From positions 1-58,647 of the forward strand of contig CAXTHM010000018.1 of the NCBI GenBank assembly GCA_964244115.1: DNA of 58,647 bases. The letters are read 5' to 3'. The position numbers were made by a program, and so were the translations under genes. A model generated the notes under the pieces. The model worked only from the letters and a program-made list of their open reading frames with translations, did not search any database and was not told where the DNA came from. This DNA comes from CADCWK01 sp964244115 (GTDB taxonomy: Bacteria; Chloroflexota; Chloroflexia; Thermomicrobiales; UBA6265). Of this stretch, positions 26,901 to 35,955 are shown piece after piece (the stretch's first letter is position 1; each line of letters opens with the position of its first letter).

Positions 26901-28430
26901 ATGATGGCTGGCCTCTCCGACTTCATCCACAGCGTCCGGTTCCGGTTGACGGCCTGGTACGGCTTCCTGATGATCGTCGTCCTCGTCGTGGCCGGGTTCG
27001 GCGCCTGGACGCTCCTCGGGACCTGGCTCCGGGGCGACCTGGACGACCAGTTAGAGGCCAGTGCCCGGACGTACTCCGATCCCGCGAACCTGTCCGACCT
27101 GCTTCGCGACTCGGCCGAGCTGGACGTTCCGGAGGCGGACGACGAGGACGGCGCCTACAAATCGCTGATCGTCCAACTGGCCGATCCGGTCGGATCGTTC
27201 CGGATCACGCCGTTCGACTGCGCGATCCCGTACACGCTCCCGGACGATGCCGATCCGGGGACGACGCAGTACTCCACCCAGACGGCGTGCGGTGACACGT
27301 ATCGGGTCCTCGCGGTGAGCGACGTGGTGATCAACCCGAGGACCGGCAGCGTCAACAGCGTCATCCTGGCCCAGTCCTTGACCCCACTCAGTGACACCCT
27401 CGGGACGCTGCGGGACCTGATGCTCGCGATCGGCGCCCTCGGCATCCTGCTCGCCCTGCAAGGGGGCTGGCTGATCGCCGGCCGGGCGCTCCGGCCGATC
27501 AGTTCGGTGACGGACACGGCCTCGACGATCGCGGAGAGCCCGCGGACCGAGCAGTCGCTCGTCGCGCGGCTGCCGCTGCCACGGGGCAACGACGAGGTCG
27601 CCCAGCTCACGATGACGTTCAACCGGATGCTGGACCGGATCGAGGCCGAGTTTGGCCGGCGGCAGCGGTTCGTCGCCGACGCCTCCCATGAGCTCCGGAC
27701 CCCGCTGGCGGCGATCCGCGGCAACCTCGACGTCCTCTCGATGCAACTCCGCCGGGCGCGACCAGCCCCGTCGAACCCGGCCGATGCCGACCGGCAGGAG
27801 GCGATCGACGAGGGGTTCGACGACCTCACCCGCGAGGCCAGCCGCATGGCGCGGCTCCTGGACGACCTGCTCTTCCTCGCCCGGGCCGACGACGTCCACG
27901 GATCGACGGTGGCCGACGATGGCCCGGTTCGGCTGGACGATGTCGCCGGGCAGACGGTCCGCTCGGTCGGCAGCCTGGCAACCGGGCAGCGGCTGGAGAC
28001 CGATCTGGCCCCGGTGACCGTCAGCGGCGATCGGGATCGGTTGGCCCAGCTCCTCTGGATCCTGCTCGACAACGCCCTCCGGCACACCGGCCCGGGCCAA
28101 CGGGTCACCGTGACGGTCGCCGAGCGGGATGGCGAGGCGGTGATGACGGTCCAGGACGATGGCGGCGGCATCGCCGCCGAGGACCTCCCGCACGTCTTCG
28201 ACCGCTTCTTCCGGGCCGATGCGGCCCGGGGCCGGGCGTCGGGCGGTTCCGGCCTCGGGCTGGCGATCGCCCGGACGATCGTCGAGCAGGCCGGCGGCGA
28301 GATCTCGGCGGCCAGCGAGCCGGGCCGCGGCTCGACGTTCACGGTCCGACTGCCGCTGGTGCCTGTGGTCGAGCTCGATCGGGACGCTATGGACGCAAGG
28401 GGTGCCGAAGTCGCCACGGCGTCGGAGTAG
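26901..28430 (+). CDS. Sensor histidine kinase
   Basis: A 509-residue membrane kinase partnering the preceding response regulator. The first membrane segment is GFLMIVVLVVAGFGAWTLLG (about 21-40), then an extracytoplasmic sensor region of about 130 residues (including two Cys), then a second segment (LAIGALGILLALQGGWLIAG). A HAMP linker follows (RALRPISSVTDTA). The H-box SHELRTPLAAIRGNL puts the phosphorylated His near residue 264. The ATPase domain has the N-box (LLDNALRHTGPG), G1 (DDGGGIAAEDLPHVFDRF) and G2 (GGSGLGLAIA). ATG 26901 has GGAGAAGG just upstream. The signal is unknown; given the protease neighbour, misfolded envelope proteins are a reasonable guess. Confidence 0.92.
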   Translation: MMAGLSDFIHSVRFRLTAWYGFLMIVVLVVAGFGAWTLLGTWLRGDLDDQLEASARTYSDPANLSDLLRDSAELDVPEADDEDGAYKSLIVQLADPVGSFRITPFDCAIPYTLPDDADPGTTQYSTQTACGDTYRVLAVSDVVINPRTGSVNSVILAQSLTPLSDTLGTLRDLMLAIGALGILLALQGGWLIAGRALRPISSVTDTASTIAESPRTEQSLVARLPLPRGNDEVAQLTMTFNRMLDRIEAEFGRRQRFVADASHELRTPLAAIRGNLDVLSMQLRRARPAPSNPADADRQEAIDEGFDDLTREASRMARLLDDLLFLARADDVHGSTVADDGPVRLDDVAGQTVRSVGSLATGQRLETDLAPVTVSGDRDRLAQLLWILLDNALRHTGPGQRVTVTVAERDGEAVMTVQDDGGGIAAEDLPHVFDRFFRADAARGRASGGSGLGLAIARTIVEQAGGEISAASEPGRGSTFTVRLPLVPVVELDRDAMDARGAEVATASE

Positions 28431-28677
28431 GGGTGGTTCGTGTCGCCGTTGGACTGCTCGGCGCTGAAGACCTGGCCCTACGGACGTCTCGAACGATGAT
28501 GGCAGGGGCGGTTCAAGTAGGGGCGAACCTCCCAGGTATATTATCGGATCGTCTGTGCAACAGCCCGCGATGACGGGTCGGCCGGCCTGACTTGCTATCA
28601 TTCATCCTGACGACTGAACGATCGTCCGCCCTGACGGAGGGTGCAAACGGTCGCCACGGAGCGGTGGGAGGATACCG

Positions 28678-29658
28678 ATGGGACAGGGAACGCTGGAGTC
28701 GCCGAGGGTGTCGGAGCGTTGGACGGCGACGGCGGATGCGGCCCGGATCGAGGAGCTCTACGAGACGATCTACCGTGACGGCATCGTCGCCGTCCAGAAG
28801 GGACTGCCAGTCTCGTGGGCGGACCGGCTCAACCACGACATCTCGCAGGAGTTCCTCCGGGCGCTGTCCGTCCCTGGCGGGACGGCCGCCCGCGGCAACA
28901 ACCGCTTCTACTTCGAGCCCTACGTCGAGCTCACACCCGGCTTCCTCGACCTGGCCGAGCACCCGATCGTGGTCGCGCTCAGCCGGCGCCTGTTCGGCGA
29001 TGACTACCGGCTCCTGGAGTGGGGCGCGGACCTGCCGCTGCCCGGCGCCGAGGACCAGTGGCCGCACCGGGACTTCCCGATGAACGACGTCACGCTCAAG
29101 CAGCGGCGCCTGACGTCGATCGCGATCAACGCGTCCTGCATCGACGTCGCGCCCAACAACGCGCCGTTCCAGATCGCCAAGGGCAGCCAGTTCGACGACG
29201 GGGTGGCGTTCTTCGGCGGGGACGACCTGCCACCGGGTGAGCAGGGGATGTTCCCGCTGGACGAGGCCCGGCGGGGGTATGCGGAGCGGATGGAGACGCT
29301 GCTCGGCGCCCGCGGCAACTTCTCGATCCGGAGCGCCCTGACGATCCACGGCGGCAGCGCGTCGGAGACCAACAACAGCCGCCTGCGCCCGACGATCGTG
29401 ATGAGTGTCGTCTCGCCGGAGGATGGCAACTGGGTCTCCGGACCCGATGAGCTCGCCAGCCGGAACGACCCGCACATCCCGCGGGTCCGGATCTCGGCGG
29501 AGTACCGGGACTACCTGGAGCGCGACCACGCCGAGCTGTTCCGGCACCTGAGCTACGAGGTCGTCGCACGGACCGCCGCCGAGCTGCCGCCCTACCACAC
29601 CTGGCACACCCTCGAAGGGCTGATCATGGGCAACGACCCGCAGGCCGGCCGAAGTTAG
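28678..29658 (+). CDS. Phytanoyl-CoA dioxygenase (PhyH) family protein
   Basis: A 326-residue Fe(II)/2-oxoglutarate-type dioxygenase. The metal-binding H-x-D is visible in WPHRDFP, and the distal His lies in SALTIHGGSAS, with RLRPTIVMSV providing the Arg expected to bind 2-oxoglutarate. An FARG-like tail (YRDYLERDHAELFRHLSYEV) follows. The start ATG 28678 has GGGAGG seven bases upstream. PhyH proteins hydroxylate diverse small molecules, so the substrate cannot be named. The gene stands alone; the upstream 247 bases contain an AT-rich TATATTAT near 28537 that may be a promoter -10. Confidence 0.83.
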   Translation: MGQGTLESPRVSERWTATADAARIEELYETIYRDGIVAVQKGLPVSWADRLNHDISQEFLRALSVPGGTAARGNNRFYFEPYVELTPGFLDLAEHPIVVALSRRLFGDDYRLLEWGADLPLPGAEDQWPHRDFPMNDVTLKQRRLTSIAINASCIDVAPNNAPFQIAKGSQFDDGVAFFGGDDLPPGEQGMFPLDEARRGYAERMETLLGARGNFSIRSALTIHGGSASETNNSRLRPTIVMSVVSPEDGNWVSGPDELASRNDPHIPRVRISAEYRDYLERDHAELFRHLSYEVVARTAAELPPYHTWHTLEGLIMGNDPQAGRS

Positions 29659-29697
29659 ACATAGCGCGGGGCAGCCCGCCGGCGGCCTCGCGCTGGG

Positions 29698-30798
29698 TCA
29701 GATCCGCTCGGCGTAGACGATCTGGCGCTGGTCGTAATGCCCGTCGGCGAAGTTGCCCGTGCACGTGATCAGGGCCAGGCTGTCGACGCCCGTGCCGCGC
29801 AGGATGTTGTTGCCGGACGCGGATTCACTCAGCGCGTAGGCGTCGACGCACTGGTAGGTGGCGGCGGCGCCATCGCCGGCGAGCACGTAGAACATCATGC
29901 CCGGCGTGGCATCGCGGAGCGTGTAGAAGACGGCCGCTCCGATCGTGTACCAGTCGACGTGCCCGGCCATCACGACCGTGTTCTGGTCGCCGGGGCGGGC
30001 GTAATCGCCGTACCAGCCGACATTCAACGGTTCGGCCGGCGTCCCCATCACGCCGTCGGTGACGCCGATCTCCTCGATGGCCGCGTCGGTGCCGAGGTCG
30101 GGCAGGTAGAGCTCGACCGGGTTGAAGCCCTGGTCGGCCAGGATGAACTCCCCATCGCCGATGAACACCGGTGCCAGCAGGTCGAGATCGCCGCGCTTCA
30201 CCTTCTTCGTGCTGACGTCGCGGGATGCGGCGAGATCCTGCCCGACCGGGACGACGTGGGCTGTGCCTTCGACCCCGCCAGTGGCGATGGCGACCGCGCC
30301 ACGCTCGTACCACTGCACGACCTGATCGTCGGTGATCACGGCATCGAGGATCGGGGCGCCGAACCGTCCCTCACCGCCGTTGAACCGCCAGGTGTCGGCG
30401 ATCCGGTCGAGTGGGTCCTGGATGATCCCCTCTTCGGGCGGCGTGGCCGGGTGATCGTCGAGGTACGCGCTGCCGACGTCGATCTGGGTCACGTCGCCGC
30501 TCGCCAGGTCGTCCGTCTCCAGCGCCCCGTACATGAAGTACTGGGTGGTCCGGTTGTCCTCCGTCCGCGGTTCCGTCACCGGCTGCCCGATCTTGGCGGT
30601 CCGGTTGTTCGCCAGCCACCAGTCGAGGAACACGCCGCTGACGGTATGGCCGGTCGTCTCGGAGAACGCCGTAGGCAGGTCGCTGGCGGATTGCGCCCCG
30701 GTGACGGCGGGTCGGGCGAACGTGGGGACGGCGGCCGACGCGGCGGCGGCGAGCGAGACGCTGAGCAGGGTGCGACGGTCGTAGCGCGTGTCGGGCAT
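29698..30798 (-). CDS. Exported sortase with N-terminal surface repeats
   Basis: A 366-residue exported protein. It starts with a twin-arginine-like signal (RRTLLSVSLAAAASAAVP). Two repeat-like modules follow (about 50-90 and 140-175), sharing W-(x)n-(I/F)G-x-P-(V/I) and a Q-(Y/W)-F/Y-x-x-GA-(L/V) ending. The C-terminal roughly 150 residues are a class E/F-like sortase: catalytic His in TVVMAGHVDW, catalytic Cys in LALITCTGNF, and the Arg in DQRQIVYAERI. ATG 30798 has GAGGA seven bases upstream. No LPXTG-type substrate is encoded nearby. The FAD oxidoreductase gene lies 32 bases upstream on the same strand, so they may be co-transcribed. Confidence 0.82.
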   Translation of the reverse strand: MPDTRYDRRTLLSVSLAAAASAAVPTFARPAVTGAQSASDLPTAFSETTGHTVSGVFLDWWLANNRTAKIGQPVTEPRTEDNRTTQYFMYGALETDDLASGDVTQIDVGSAYLDDHPATPPEEGIIQDPLDRIADTWRFNGGEGRFGAPILDAVITDDQVVQWYERGAVAIATGGVEGTAHVVPVGQDLAASRDVSTKKVKRGDLDLLAPVFIGDGEFILADQGFNPVELYLPDLGTDAAIEEIGVTDGVMGTPAEPLNVGWYGDYARPGDQNTVVMAGHVDWYTIGAAVFYTLRDATPGMMFYVLAGDGAAATYQCVDAYALSESASGNNILRGTGVDSLALITCTGNFADGHYDQRQIVYAERI

Positions 30799-30830
30799 GG
30801 ATGGTCCTCTGGCGTGTGGGCTGTCGGGTG

Positions 30831-32087
30831 TCAGGCCGGAACGGTGAGCGATACCAGGCTCGGGCGGCTGATCCGGAGTGGGGCCAGGGCGGCTGGGGTC
30901 ACCCCGGTCGCGGCCGCCTCGGCGAGGAGCTGGCCGACACGCGGGCCATAGGGCATCCCGTGCCCGCAGAACCCGCCGGCGAACCAGACGCCGGGCAGAT
31001 CGGGTGCGGCGTCGGCGACCGGGAGATAGTCGGCGGTGAAGGCCATCGGCCCCGCCCAGCGCCGGGCCACGCGGAGCCCATCCAGCTCGGGGAACAGGCG
31101 CGGCAGGACGGCTGCGATCGCGTCCGTGACGTCCGGGGTCGGTTCCAGGTCGCGGACCCCGAGGTCGCCGTTCGGGGCATCGGCCCGGCAGCCACCGATC
31201 ACGATCGCGCCGTCCGGCGTCTGCTGCCAGTATTCACCACTGGACGTGACCGAGGCGGCCAGGCCGGTCGTGAACACGGGAGGGATCGGCTCGTAGGCGA
31301 GGATCTGCCCTCGCGTCGGGACGATCATCCCGGCCAGCGCGGGGATCAGCTCGTCGCTCCAGGCGTTGACGGCGACGACGACCCGCCCGGCGCGGATCGT
31401 CCCGGCGGTCGTCTCGACCCGCGTCCCGTCGGGTTCGGCCACCAGCGAGGTCACCCCGGCCTGACAGAGCCGAGCACCGTGTCGCCGGGCGCCGGTGGCG
31501 ATGCCGGTCAGGTAACGCAGGGAATGGAGCTGGCCGCCCACCCGCGAGAAGAAGCCGCCGCCGGTGATCTCGGGGCCGAGCGGCGTCCGGATGATCTCCT
31601 GGGCGCCCCGCCGATCGACGACCCCGCCGTCGAAGCCGTCGGCCCGCATCGCGTCGGTGTCCCGCCGCATCTCGTCCAGGGTTTCCTCCGTCAGGGCGAG
31701 GCTCAGGATGCCCGGCGAGCGGAGATCGCAGTCGATCTCCTCCTCGGCGATGACCTGCATGGCGAGGCGCTGGCCGGCCTGCGTGAGGTGCCAGAGGTCA
31801 CGCGCATCGGCCCGCCCGTACCGCTCGATCGCGTCGAGGTAGCCGACCGCCGTGCCGGAGCCGAGGAAGCCGCCGTTGCGGCCGGTCGCACCCCAGCCGA
31901 TCGTGGTGCGCTCGACCAGGCTGACGGCGACGCCGGACCGGGCCAGCCAGTAGGCGGTCCAGCAGCCGAGCATCCCGCCGCCGATGACGACGACCTCGGC
32001 CTCGGCGGGGAGAGGGTCGTCGGGCACGAGCGCCGGAGCGGTCGCGTGCCAGTAGGAGCCGGTGGCAGCGGTGTGTGGACTGGTCAT
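30831..32087 (-). CDS. FAD-dependent oxidoreductase, DAO (DadA-like) family
   Basis: A 418-residue amine or amino-acid oxidase/dehydrogenase. The FAD-binding Rossmann motif is VVVIGGGMLGCWTAYWLARS (about 33-52), followed by VERTTIGWGATGRNGGFLGS. The middle region has VVVAVNAWSDELIP, and the C-terminal FAD block is LPGVWFAGGFCGHGMPYGPR. This pattern matches glycine/D-amino-acid oxidase (COG0665) proteins of about 380-420 residues. ATG 32087 has GGAGG five bases upstream. No predicted membrane segment. The substrate cannot be read from sequence; it is followed by the sortase gene, which gives no metabolic hint. Confidence 0.85.
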   Translation of the reverse strand: MTSPHTAATGSYWHATAPALVPDDPLPAEAEVVVIGGGMLGCWTAYWLARSGVAVSLVERTTIGWGATGRNGGFLGSGTAVGYLDAIERYGRADARDLWHLTQAGQRLAMQVIAEEEIDCDLRSPGILSLALTEETLDEMRRDTDAMRADGFDGGVVDRRGAQEIIRTPLGPEITGGGFFSRVGGQLHSLRYLTGIATGARRHGARLCQAGVTSLVAEPDGTRVETTAGTIRAGRVVVAVNAWSDELIPALAGMIVPTRGQILAYEPIPPVFTTGLAASVTSSGEYWQQTPDGAIVIGGCRADAPNGDLGVRDLEPTPDVTDAIAAVLPRLFPELDGLRVARRWAGPMAFTADYLPVADAAPDLPGVWFAGGFCGHGMPYGPRVGQLLAEAAATGVTPAALAPLRISRPSLVSLTVPA

Positions 32088-32316
32088 CGGTCCTCCATAC
32101 GACGTGTCCGGCGTCGGACAGCTCGCCCTCGGTCGGCGCTGACGAGGGGGTGTGCAGATAGGGCAGTGTACGGCGGGTCGGGAGGTTCGGGAAAGGACCG
32201 AAGAGGGTCGAAGGCGCTGTCGTGATGGAGGAACATGGCTCTCGCTTCGCTGGCTCTATCAGTGCCGCCTGTCGCAACACTTGACCGGTGGCGACCATTT
32301 CGACATTGGCAGACAC

Positions 32317-32396
32317 GGTTGAACCCGGAACGCCGCTTATCGCCCTGCGGGGCGATGGCCGCTGCGGCGGCCGGGCTTGCAAGCTGCGCCCCTACA
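32317..32396 (+). repeat. Dispersed repeat A, copy 4 (fullest)
   Basis: Order of blocks: GGTTGAACCCGGA, ATCGCCC-TGCG-GGGCGAT, GGCCGC-TGCG-GCGGCC, GGGCTTGCAAGC, GCGCCCCTAC. It closely matches 20809-20884. Confidence 0.75.
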
Positions 32397-32425
32397 CGAC
32401 TGGACCGATGTCGCCACGACTGACA

Positions 32426-32513
32426 GGAGCGCTTGCGCGACCCGTGGAAGCCCCTCTCCGGGCGTGAGCGCCGCAGCGCGAGACGAGCCGGGGAGGGGTT
32501 GGGGAGGGGTCTG
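32426..32513 (-). repeat. Dispersed repeat B, copy 2 (reversed)
   Basis: Reverse complement of the blocks at 20562-20650 and 51079-51168, starting GGAGCGCTTGCGCGACC. It lies 29 bases after repeat A. Confidence 0.75.
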
Positions 32514-32557
32514 CTTGCGACCAGCGCGTTGGGTTTTCAAGACCCATGTCGCGAACA

Positions 32558-32590
32558 CGGTTATCGCCATGCGGGGCGATGGCCGCCGCC
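32558..32590 (+). repeat. 5'-half of repeat A
   Basis: CGGTTATCGCC then GGGGCGATGGCCGCC; it lacks the GCTCGCAAGC end. A similar half-copy sits beside repeat B at 51001-51035. Confidence 0.55.
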
Positions 32591-32627
32591 GAGACCGGAC
32601 GACCAAAATGGTCGCCCGGTCTCGGCG
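32587..32627 (-). terminator. Terminator-like hairpin after lysS
   Basis: 19-base arms (32587-32605 and 32609-32627) pair with one mismatch around a 3-base loop, directly after the lysS stop. No T-tract. Confidence 0.6.
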
Positions 32628-32629
32628 AC

Positions 32630-34201
32630 TCAGATCGGCGGGATCAGGCCCTGGGCGACTGGGTCGACGCCGTCGAGGGTGCGGGCGACGGGGTCCTGGT
32701 CGGTGGGCAGGTTGCGGAGGGCCGGGAAGAGGACGACGTCGCGGAGCGTGTCCTGGTCGGTCAGCAGCATCGCCAGGCGGTCGATCCCGATCCCGACGCC
32801 ACCGGTCGGCGGCATCCCGTACATGAGGGCATTGATGTAATCGGCGTCGATCGGCATCGTCTCGTCGTCGCCGGCGGCCTTGTCCCGCTCCTGGGCGCGG
32901 AAACGGGCGAGCTGGTCGAGCGGGTCGTTGAGCTCGGTGAAGGCGTTGCCGATCTCGCCGCCGCAGATGAACGGCTGGAAGCGCTCGGCGTGGGTCGGGT
33001 CGTCCGGCCGGCGCTTGGCCAGCGGCGACAGGGCGACTGGGTAGTCGTAGAGGATGACCGGCTGGACGATCTTCGGCCGGACGAACTGCTTGAGCAACTC
33101 GTCGACGATCTTCGGCCAGACGGTGTCGCTTGCGACGTCGGCGCCGGCGGCCCGGGCGGCGGCGAGCAGCGATGGCTGGTCCGGATGATCGACATAATCG
33201 ACGCCAGAGCCCTCTCGGATCGCCTCGCGGAGGGTCTTGCGGGGCCACGGGGCCGACATCTCGATCGTCTCGCCGCGCCACGCGAAGCGAGGCTCGCCGT
33301 GGACTGCGACCGTCGCCGCGACGATCAGGGCCTCGACGGTGGTCATCATGTCGGTGTAGTCGGCGTAGGCCTGGTAGAACTCCAGCATCGTGAACTCGGG
33401 CGAGTGGAAGCGGTCGATGCCCTCGTTGCGGAAGTCCTTGCAGATCTCGTAGACCCGCTCGAAGCCGCCGACGACCAGCCGCTTGAGGTAGAGCTCATCG
33501 GCGATCCGGAGGTAGAAGGTCTGGTCCAGCGCGTTGTGCAGCGTCGTGAACGGCCGCGCCGCCGCACCGCCGTAGAGGGGCTGGAGCGTCGGCGTCTCGA
33601 CTTCGAGGTAGTCGCGCTCGTCCAGCTCCCGGCGGAGCGCCGTGACGATCTTCGAGCGGGCGACGAAGATCCGGCGGACCTCGTCGTTGCTGAGCAGGTC
33701 GGCGTAGCGGCGGCGGTAGCGGGTCTCGATGTCGGTCAGGCCGTGCCACTTCTCCGGCGGGGCGTTGAGCGCCTTGCTGAGCATCCGGATCGCGCTGACG
33801 CGGAGCGAGACTTCGCCGGTCCGGGTCCGGAAGAGCTGGCCGGTGGCCTGGACGAAGTCGCCGAGGTCGTAGAGCCGGAGGACACCCTCGAAGGGTTCGT
33901 CGCCGAGGTCGTTCCTGCGCAGGTAGAGTTGCAGGCGTCCGGAGCCGTCCTCGACCGGCATGAACAGGCTCTTGCCCATCTGCCGCTGCGCCACGATCCG
34001 GCCGACGACGGTGACCGGCTCGGCGAGCGTGCCCTCGGCGTCGAGGCCGGACGGGTCTGCCGCCTCGGCGGTGGCGAAGGTCGCCAGCGCGGCGGCGGTC
34101 GTGTGGCTGCGCTCGGCGGTGGTGGGGTAGGGGTCGATCCCCATCTCCCTGAGCCGGGAGACCTTGGCGAGACGGACCTGCTGGAGTTCGGAGAGGGGCA
34201 T
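32630..34201 (-). CDS. lysS: Lysyl-tRNA synthetase, class II
   Basis: Charges tRNA-Lys with lysine in the cytoplasm. The 523-residue protein has an N-terminal OB-fold anticodon-binding domain (VTVVGRIVAQRQMGKSLFMP, about 60-150) and a class II catalytic core. Motif 2 is FRNEGIDRFHSPEFTMLE and motif 3 is GVGIGIDRLAMLLTD near the C-terminus; ICGGEIGNAFTELNDP is another family block. ATG 34201 has AGGA about six bases upstream and is preferred over the longer frame start at 34246. It is divergent from comB. Confidence 0.95.
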   Translation of the reverse strand: MPLSELQQVRLAKVSRLREMGIDPYPTTAERSHTTAAALATFATAEAADPSGLDAEGTLAEPVTVVGRIVAQRQMGKSLFMPVEDGSGRLQLYLRRNDLGDEPFEGVLRLYDLGDFVQATGQLFRTRTGEVSLRVSAIRMLSKALNAPPEKWHGLTDIETRYRRRYADLLSNDEVRRIFVARSKIVTALRRELDERDYLEVETPTLQPLYGGAAARPFTTLHNALDQTFYLRIADELYLKRLVVGGFERVYEICKDFRNEGIDRFHSPEFTMLEFYQAYADYTDMMTTVEALIVAATVAVHGEPRFAWRGETIEMSAPWPRKTLREAIREGSGVDYVDHPDQPSLLAAARAAGADVASDTVWPKIVDELLKQFVRPKIVQPVILYDYPVALSPLAKRRPDDPTHAERFQPFICGGEIGNAFTELNDPLDQLARFRAQERDKAAGDDETMPIDADYINALMYGMPPTGGVGIGIDRLAMLLTDQDTLRDVVLFPALRNLPTDQDPVARTLDGVDPVAQGLIPPI

Positions 34202-34387
34202 CGATCGTCCTGGCTGGGTGCTGAGGGTGGGGACAGTGCCGGCCACGGGTGGCGGCCGTCTGACGGGCTACGGGCCGGTCCGGGTCACGGACGGTCATCC
34301 GCATGGGATCATGCCCAATCGCCGCCGTTTCGTCCACCTCTGGCCGGCTCGGCCGTATTCGCCCACCGATGGAAAGGCGTAGCCCCG

Positions 34388-35122
34388 ATGCGTGCCCAGC
34401 ACCTCTACCGCGTCCGGCTGGCCTGGGGTGCGGAGGGGGTTCGGCGGCTGGCCCCGGTCTCCGATGTCGTCGTGATCGTCGATGTACTGAGCTTCTCGAC
34501 GGCGGTCGACGTCGCCGTCGGGCGCGGGGCGGCGGTGATCCCGTGGAGGTGGCGGGACGATTCGGCCCGGCTCCGGGCGGAGGCGGTCGGGGCGGTACTG
34601 GCGGTCACGCGGCGGGAGGCCAGCCCGGAGCATCCGTACTCGCTCTCGCCGGCCTCGCTGGAGGGCATCCCGGCCGGGACGCGGCTGGTCCTGCCGTCGC
34701 CGAACGGATCGACGCTGGCGACGATCGCGGCGGAGAGCGGGGCGATCGTACTGGCCGGCTGCCTGTGCAACGCGACGGCGGTCGGGCTGACGGCGCACCG
34801 GCTCGGACGCCGGATCACCGTCGTCGCGGCCGGCGAGCACTGGCCGGACGGGTTCGGCTGGCGACCGGCGCTCGAGGATGAGCTGGGTGCCGGCGCGATC
34901 GTGGGTGCGATCGGGTCGGACCCGTCGCCCGAGGCCTGGCTGGCGAGCGCGGCGTTCCGGGCGGCCGGGGCGGAGGCGGCGACGTTGATCGCCGACAGCG
35001 AGTCCGGTCGGGAACTCCGCGACGGCGGCTATGGTCAGGACATCGAGATCGCGACGGCCCACGACGTCAGTCAGACCGTGCCTCGGCTGGTCGACGGCGC
35101 CTTCGTCGACGGCCGCGGGTGA
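34388..35122 (+). CDS. 2-phosphosulfolactate phosphatase (ComB-like)
   Basis: A 244-residue Mg-dependent phosphatase family protein (COG2045). In methanogens ComB acts in coenzyme M synthesis; in many bacteria the substrate is unknown. Visible family blocks: VVVIVDVLSFSTAVDVAVGR near the N-terminus, RLVLPSPNGSTLATIA, VLAGCLCNATAV, VVAAGEHWPDG and ALEDELGAGAIV. The open frame extends far upstream, opposite to lysS, but codon use and GGAAAGG before ATG 34388 support this start. It is divergent from lysS, separated by 186 bases. Confidence 0.85.
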   Translation: MRAQHLYRVRLAWGAEGVRRLAPVSDVVVIVDVLSFSTAVDVAVGRGAAVIPWRWRDDSARLRAEAVGAVLAVTRREASPEHPYSLSPASLEGIPAGTRLVLPSPNGSTLATIAAESGAIVLAGCLCNATAVGLTAHRLGRRITVVAAGEHWPDGFGWRPALEDELGAGAIVGAIGSDPSPEAWLASAAFRAAGAEAATLIADSESGRELRDGGYGQDIEIATAHDVSQTVPRLVDGAFVDGRG

Positions 35123-35171
35123 ACGGGTGGTGCGGACGATCCACCACGTCGTCGCGACGAACGCGACGACG

Positions 35172-35271
35172 TTCGTAGCGGCGAAGCTTGCGAGCCATTC
35201 CTGCACAGCGGTGAAGCCTGGTCTGCCGGGTGGTTCGTAGCGGCGAAGCTTGCGAGCCATCCCTGCTCAGC
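35172..35271. repeat. Tandem direct repeat carrying the repeat A terminus
   Basis: Two units begin GTTCGTAGCGGCGAAGCTTG and continue CGAGCCAT(T/C)CCTGC(A/T)CAGCGG, spaced 62 bases apart. Each carries the reversed end of repeat A with GTAGCGG instead of GTAGGGG. Confidence 0.7.
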
Positions 35272-35307
35272 GGCGATGGTCGGAGCGGATCTCACAACCC
35301 TCATCGG

Positions 35308-35430
35308 TCGCGAGTGGCGAGCCCCACCCCCCCGGCCCCCGGCCCCCGGCCCCCTCCCCACGTCGGTCCGCCTCCGTCACCTGCGGGCGACTCCGTCCCG
35401 ACCGGATGGAGAGGGGGAGGCGGCTCCACT
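35308..35430 (-). repeat. Dispersed repeat C, copy 2 (reversed)
   Basis: Reverse complement of 21053-21153, with an expanded C-rich run (three CCCCCGG-type units instead of one). Confidence 0.7.
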
Positions 35431-35576
35431 ATCACCTGCTATGACCCGCGCGGTAGTCTGCCGGGTGGTCTACCGATGTGACCCGCTGTGGGGTTTCGGG
35501 CCTCTGCGCCACGGAAGATGGAAGGCAGAAGGATGGCTTGCAGGCTCCGCCACTCCATAGGACGGCGGAGGGGTGG

Positions 35577-35596
35577 CACGCAAGCTTCGCCGCTAC
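35577..35596 (+). repeat. Repeat A terminus, partial
   Basis: CACGCAAGCTTCGCCGCTAC, the end block of repeat A alone. Confidence 0.5.
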
Positions 35597-35703
35597 ATGT
35601 CGACGACGGATGGCAGGCGAATAGTTCTGGAGGGTGACCCGGCGAACAGGTCGTCCGGCAGCGCGCCAACCGTCTTGGGGGCCGATTCTGGGCGCGATTC
35701 GCG

Positions 35704-35733
35704 TTGACCGGGAACCCCACATCGGGCTATGAT
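35704..35733 (+). promoter_or_regulatory. Promoter of the small-protein/mgtE unit
   Basis: TTGACC (35704-35709), an 18-base spacer and TATGAT (35728-35733). The leader to the first start codon is about 230 bases. Confidence 0.6.
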
Positions 35734-35913
35734 TATGGGGTCCGTACGCTCTTGCGTGCGCTCACCGTGTCCGTGATCGGACGACGTGCCGCAGCCGGTA
35801 CGCGATCACGGCTGGCCTCTCAACTGGGAAGTCTTTTGGACGCTGGCAGTACCACGACCGATTGCGAACGAATCCCGGTCTGATCGCCGACGAGCCACCT
35901 CTGTGTGCGCCCG

Positions 35914-35955
35914 CCCCGGTCTGACCGGGGCAACCACGGACCCGTCCGGGTCCGT
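35914..35955 (+). promoter_or_regulatory. Tandem leader hairpins before the small protein/mgtE
   Basis: CCCCGG/CCGGGG (35914-35930, loop TCTGA) and ACGGACCC/GGGTCCGT (35936-35955, loop GTCC). The second ends two bases before the GGAGG ribosome-binding site, so it could mask it. The leader does not match the M-box magnesium riboswitch. Confidence 0.45.

Larger units (their letters stand above)
32088..32629. other. Intergenic region with composite A-B repeat
   Basis: No gene seen. It contains repeat A (32317-32396), repeat B reversed (32426-32513), a 5'-half of repeat A (32558-32590) and the lysS terminator. The left part (32088-32316) must hold the promoter of the FAD oxidoreductase gene, but no clear element was recognised. 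Confidence 0.55.
35123..35703. other. Repeat-rich intergenic region between comB and mgtE leader
   Basis: No gene seen. Contains two tandem 42-base units (35172-35271), repeat C reversed (35308-35430) and a repeat A end (35577-35596). Confidence 0.55.

Noticed and set aside
28512..28534. Another repeat A terminus (GTAGGGGCGAA)
   Set aside because: Only 11 bases match; too short to separate from chance in this GC-rich sequence.
32546..34387. Upstream extension of comB to an 858-residue protein
   Set aside because: It runs opposite lysS and has shadow composition; ATG 34388 has a ribosome-binding site and matches the family start.
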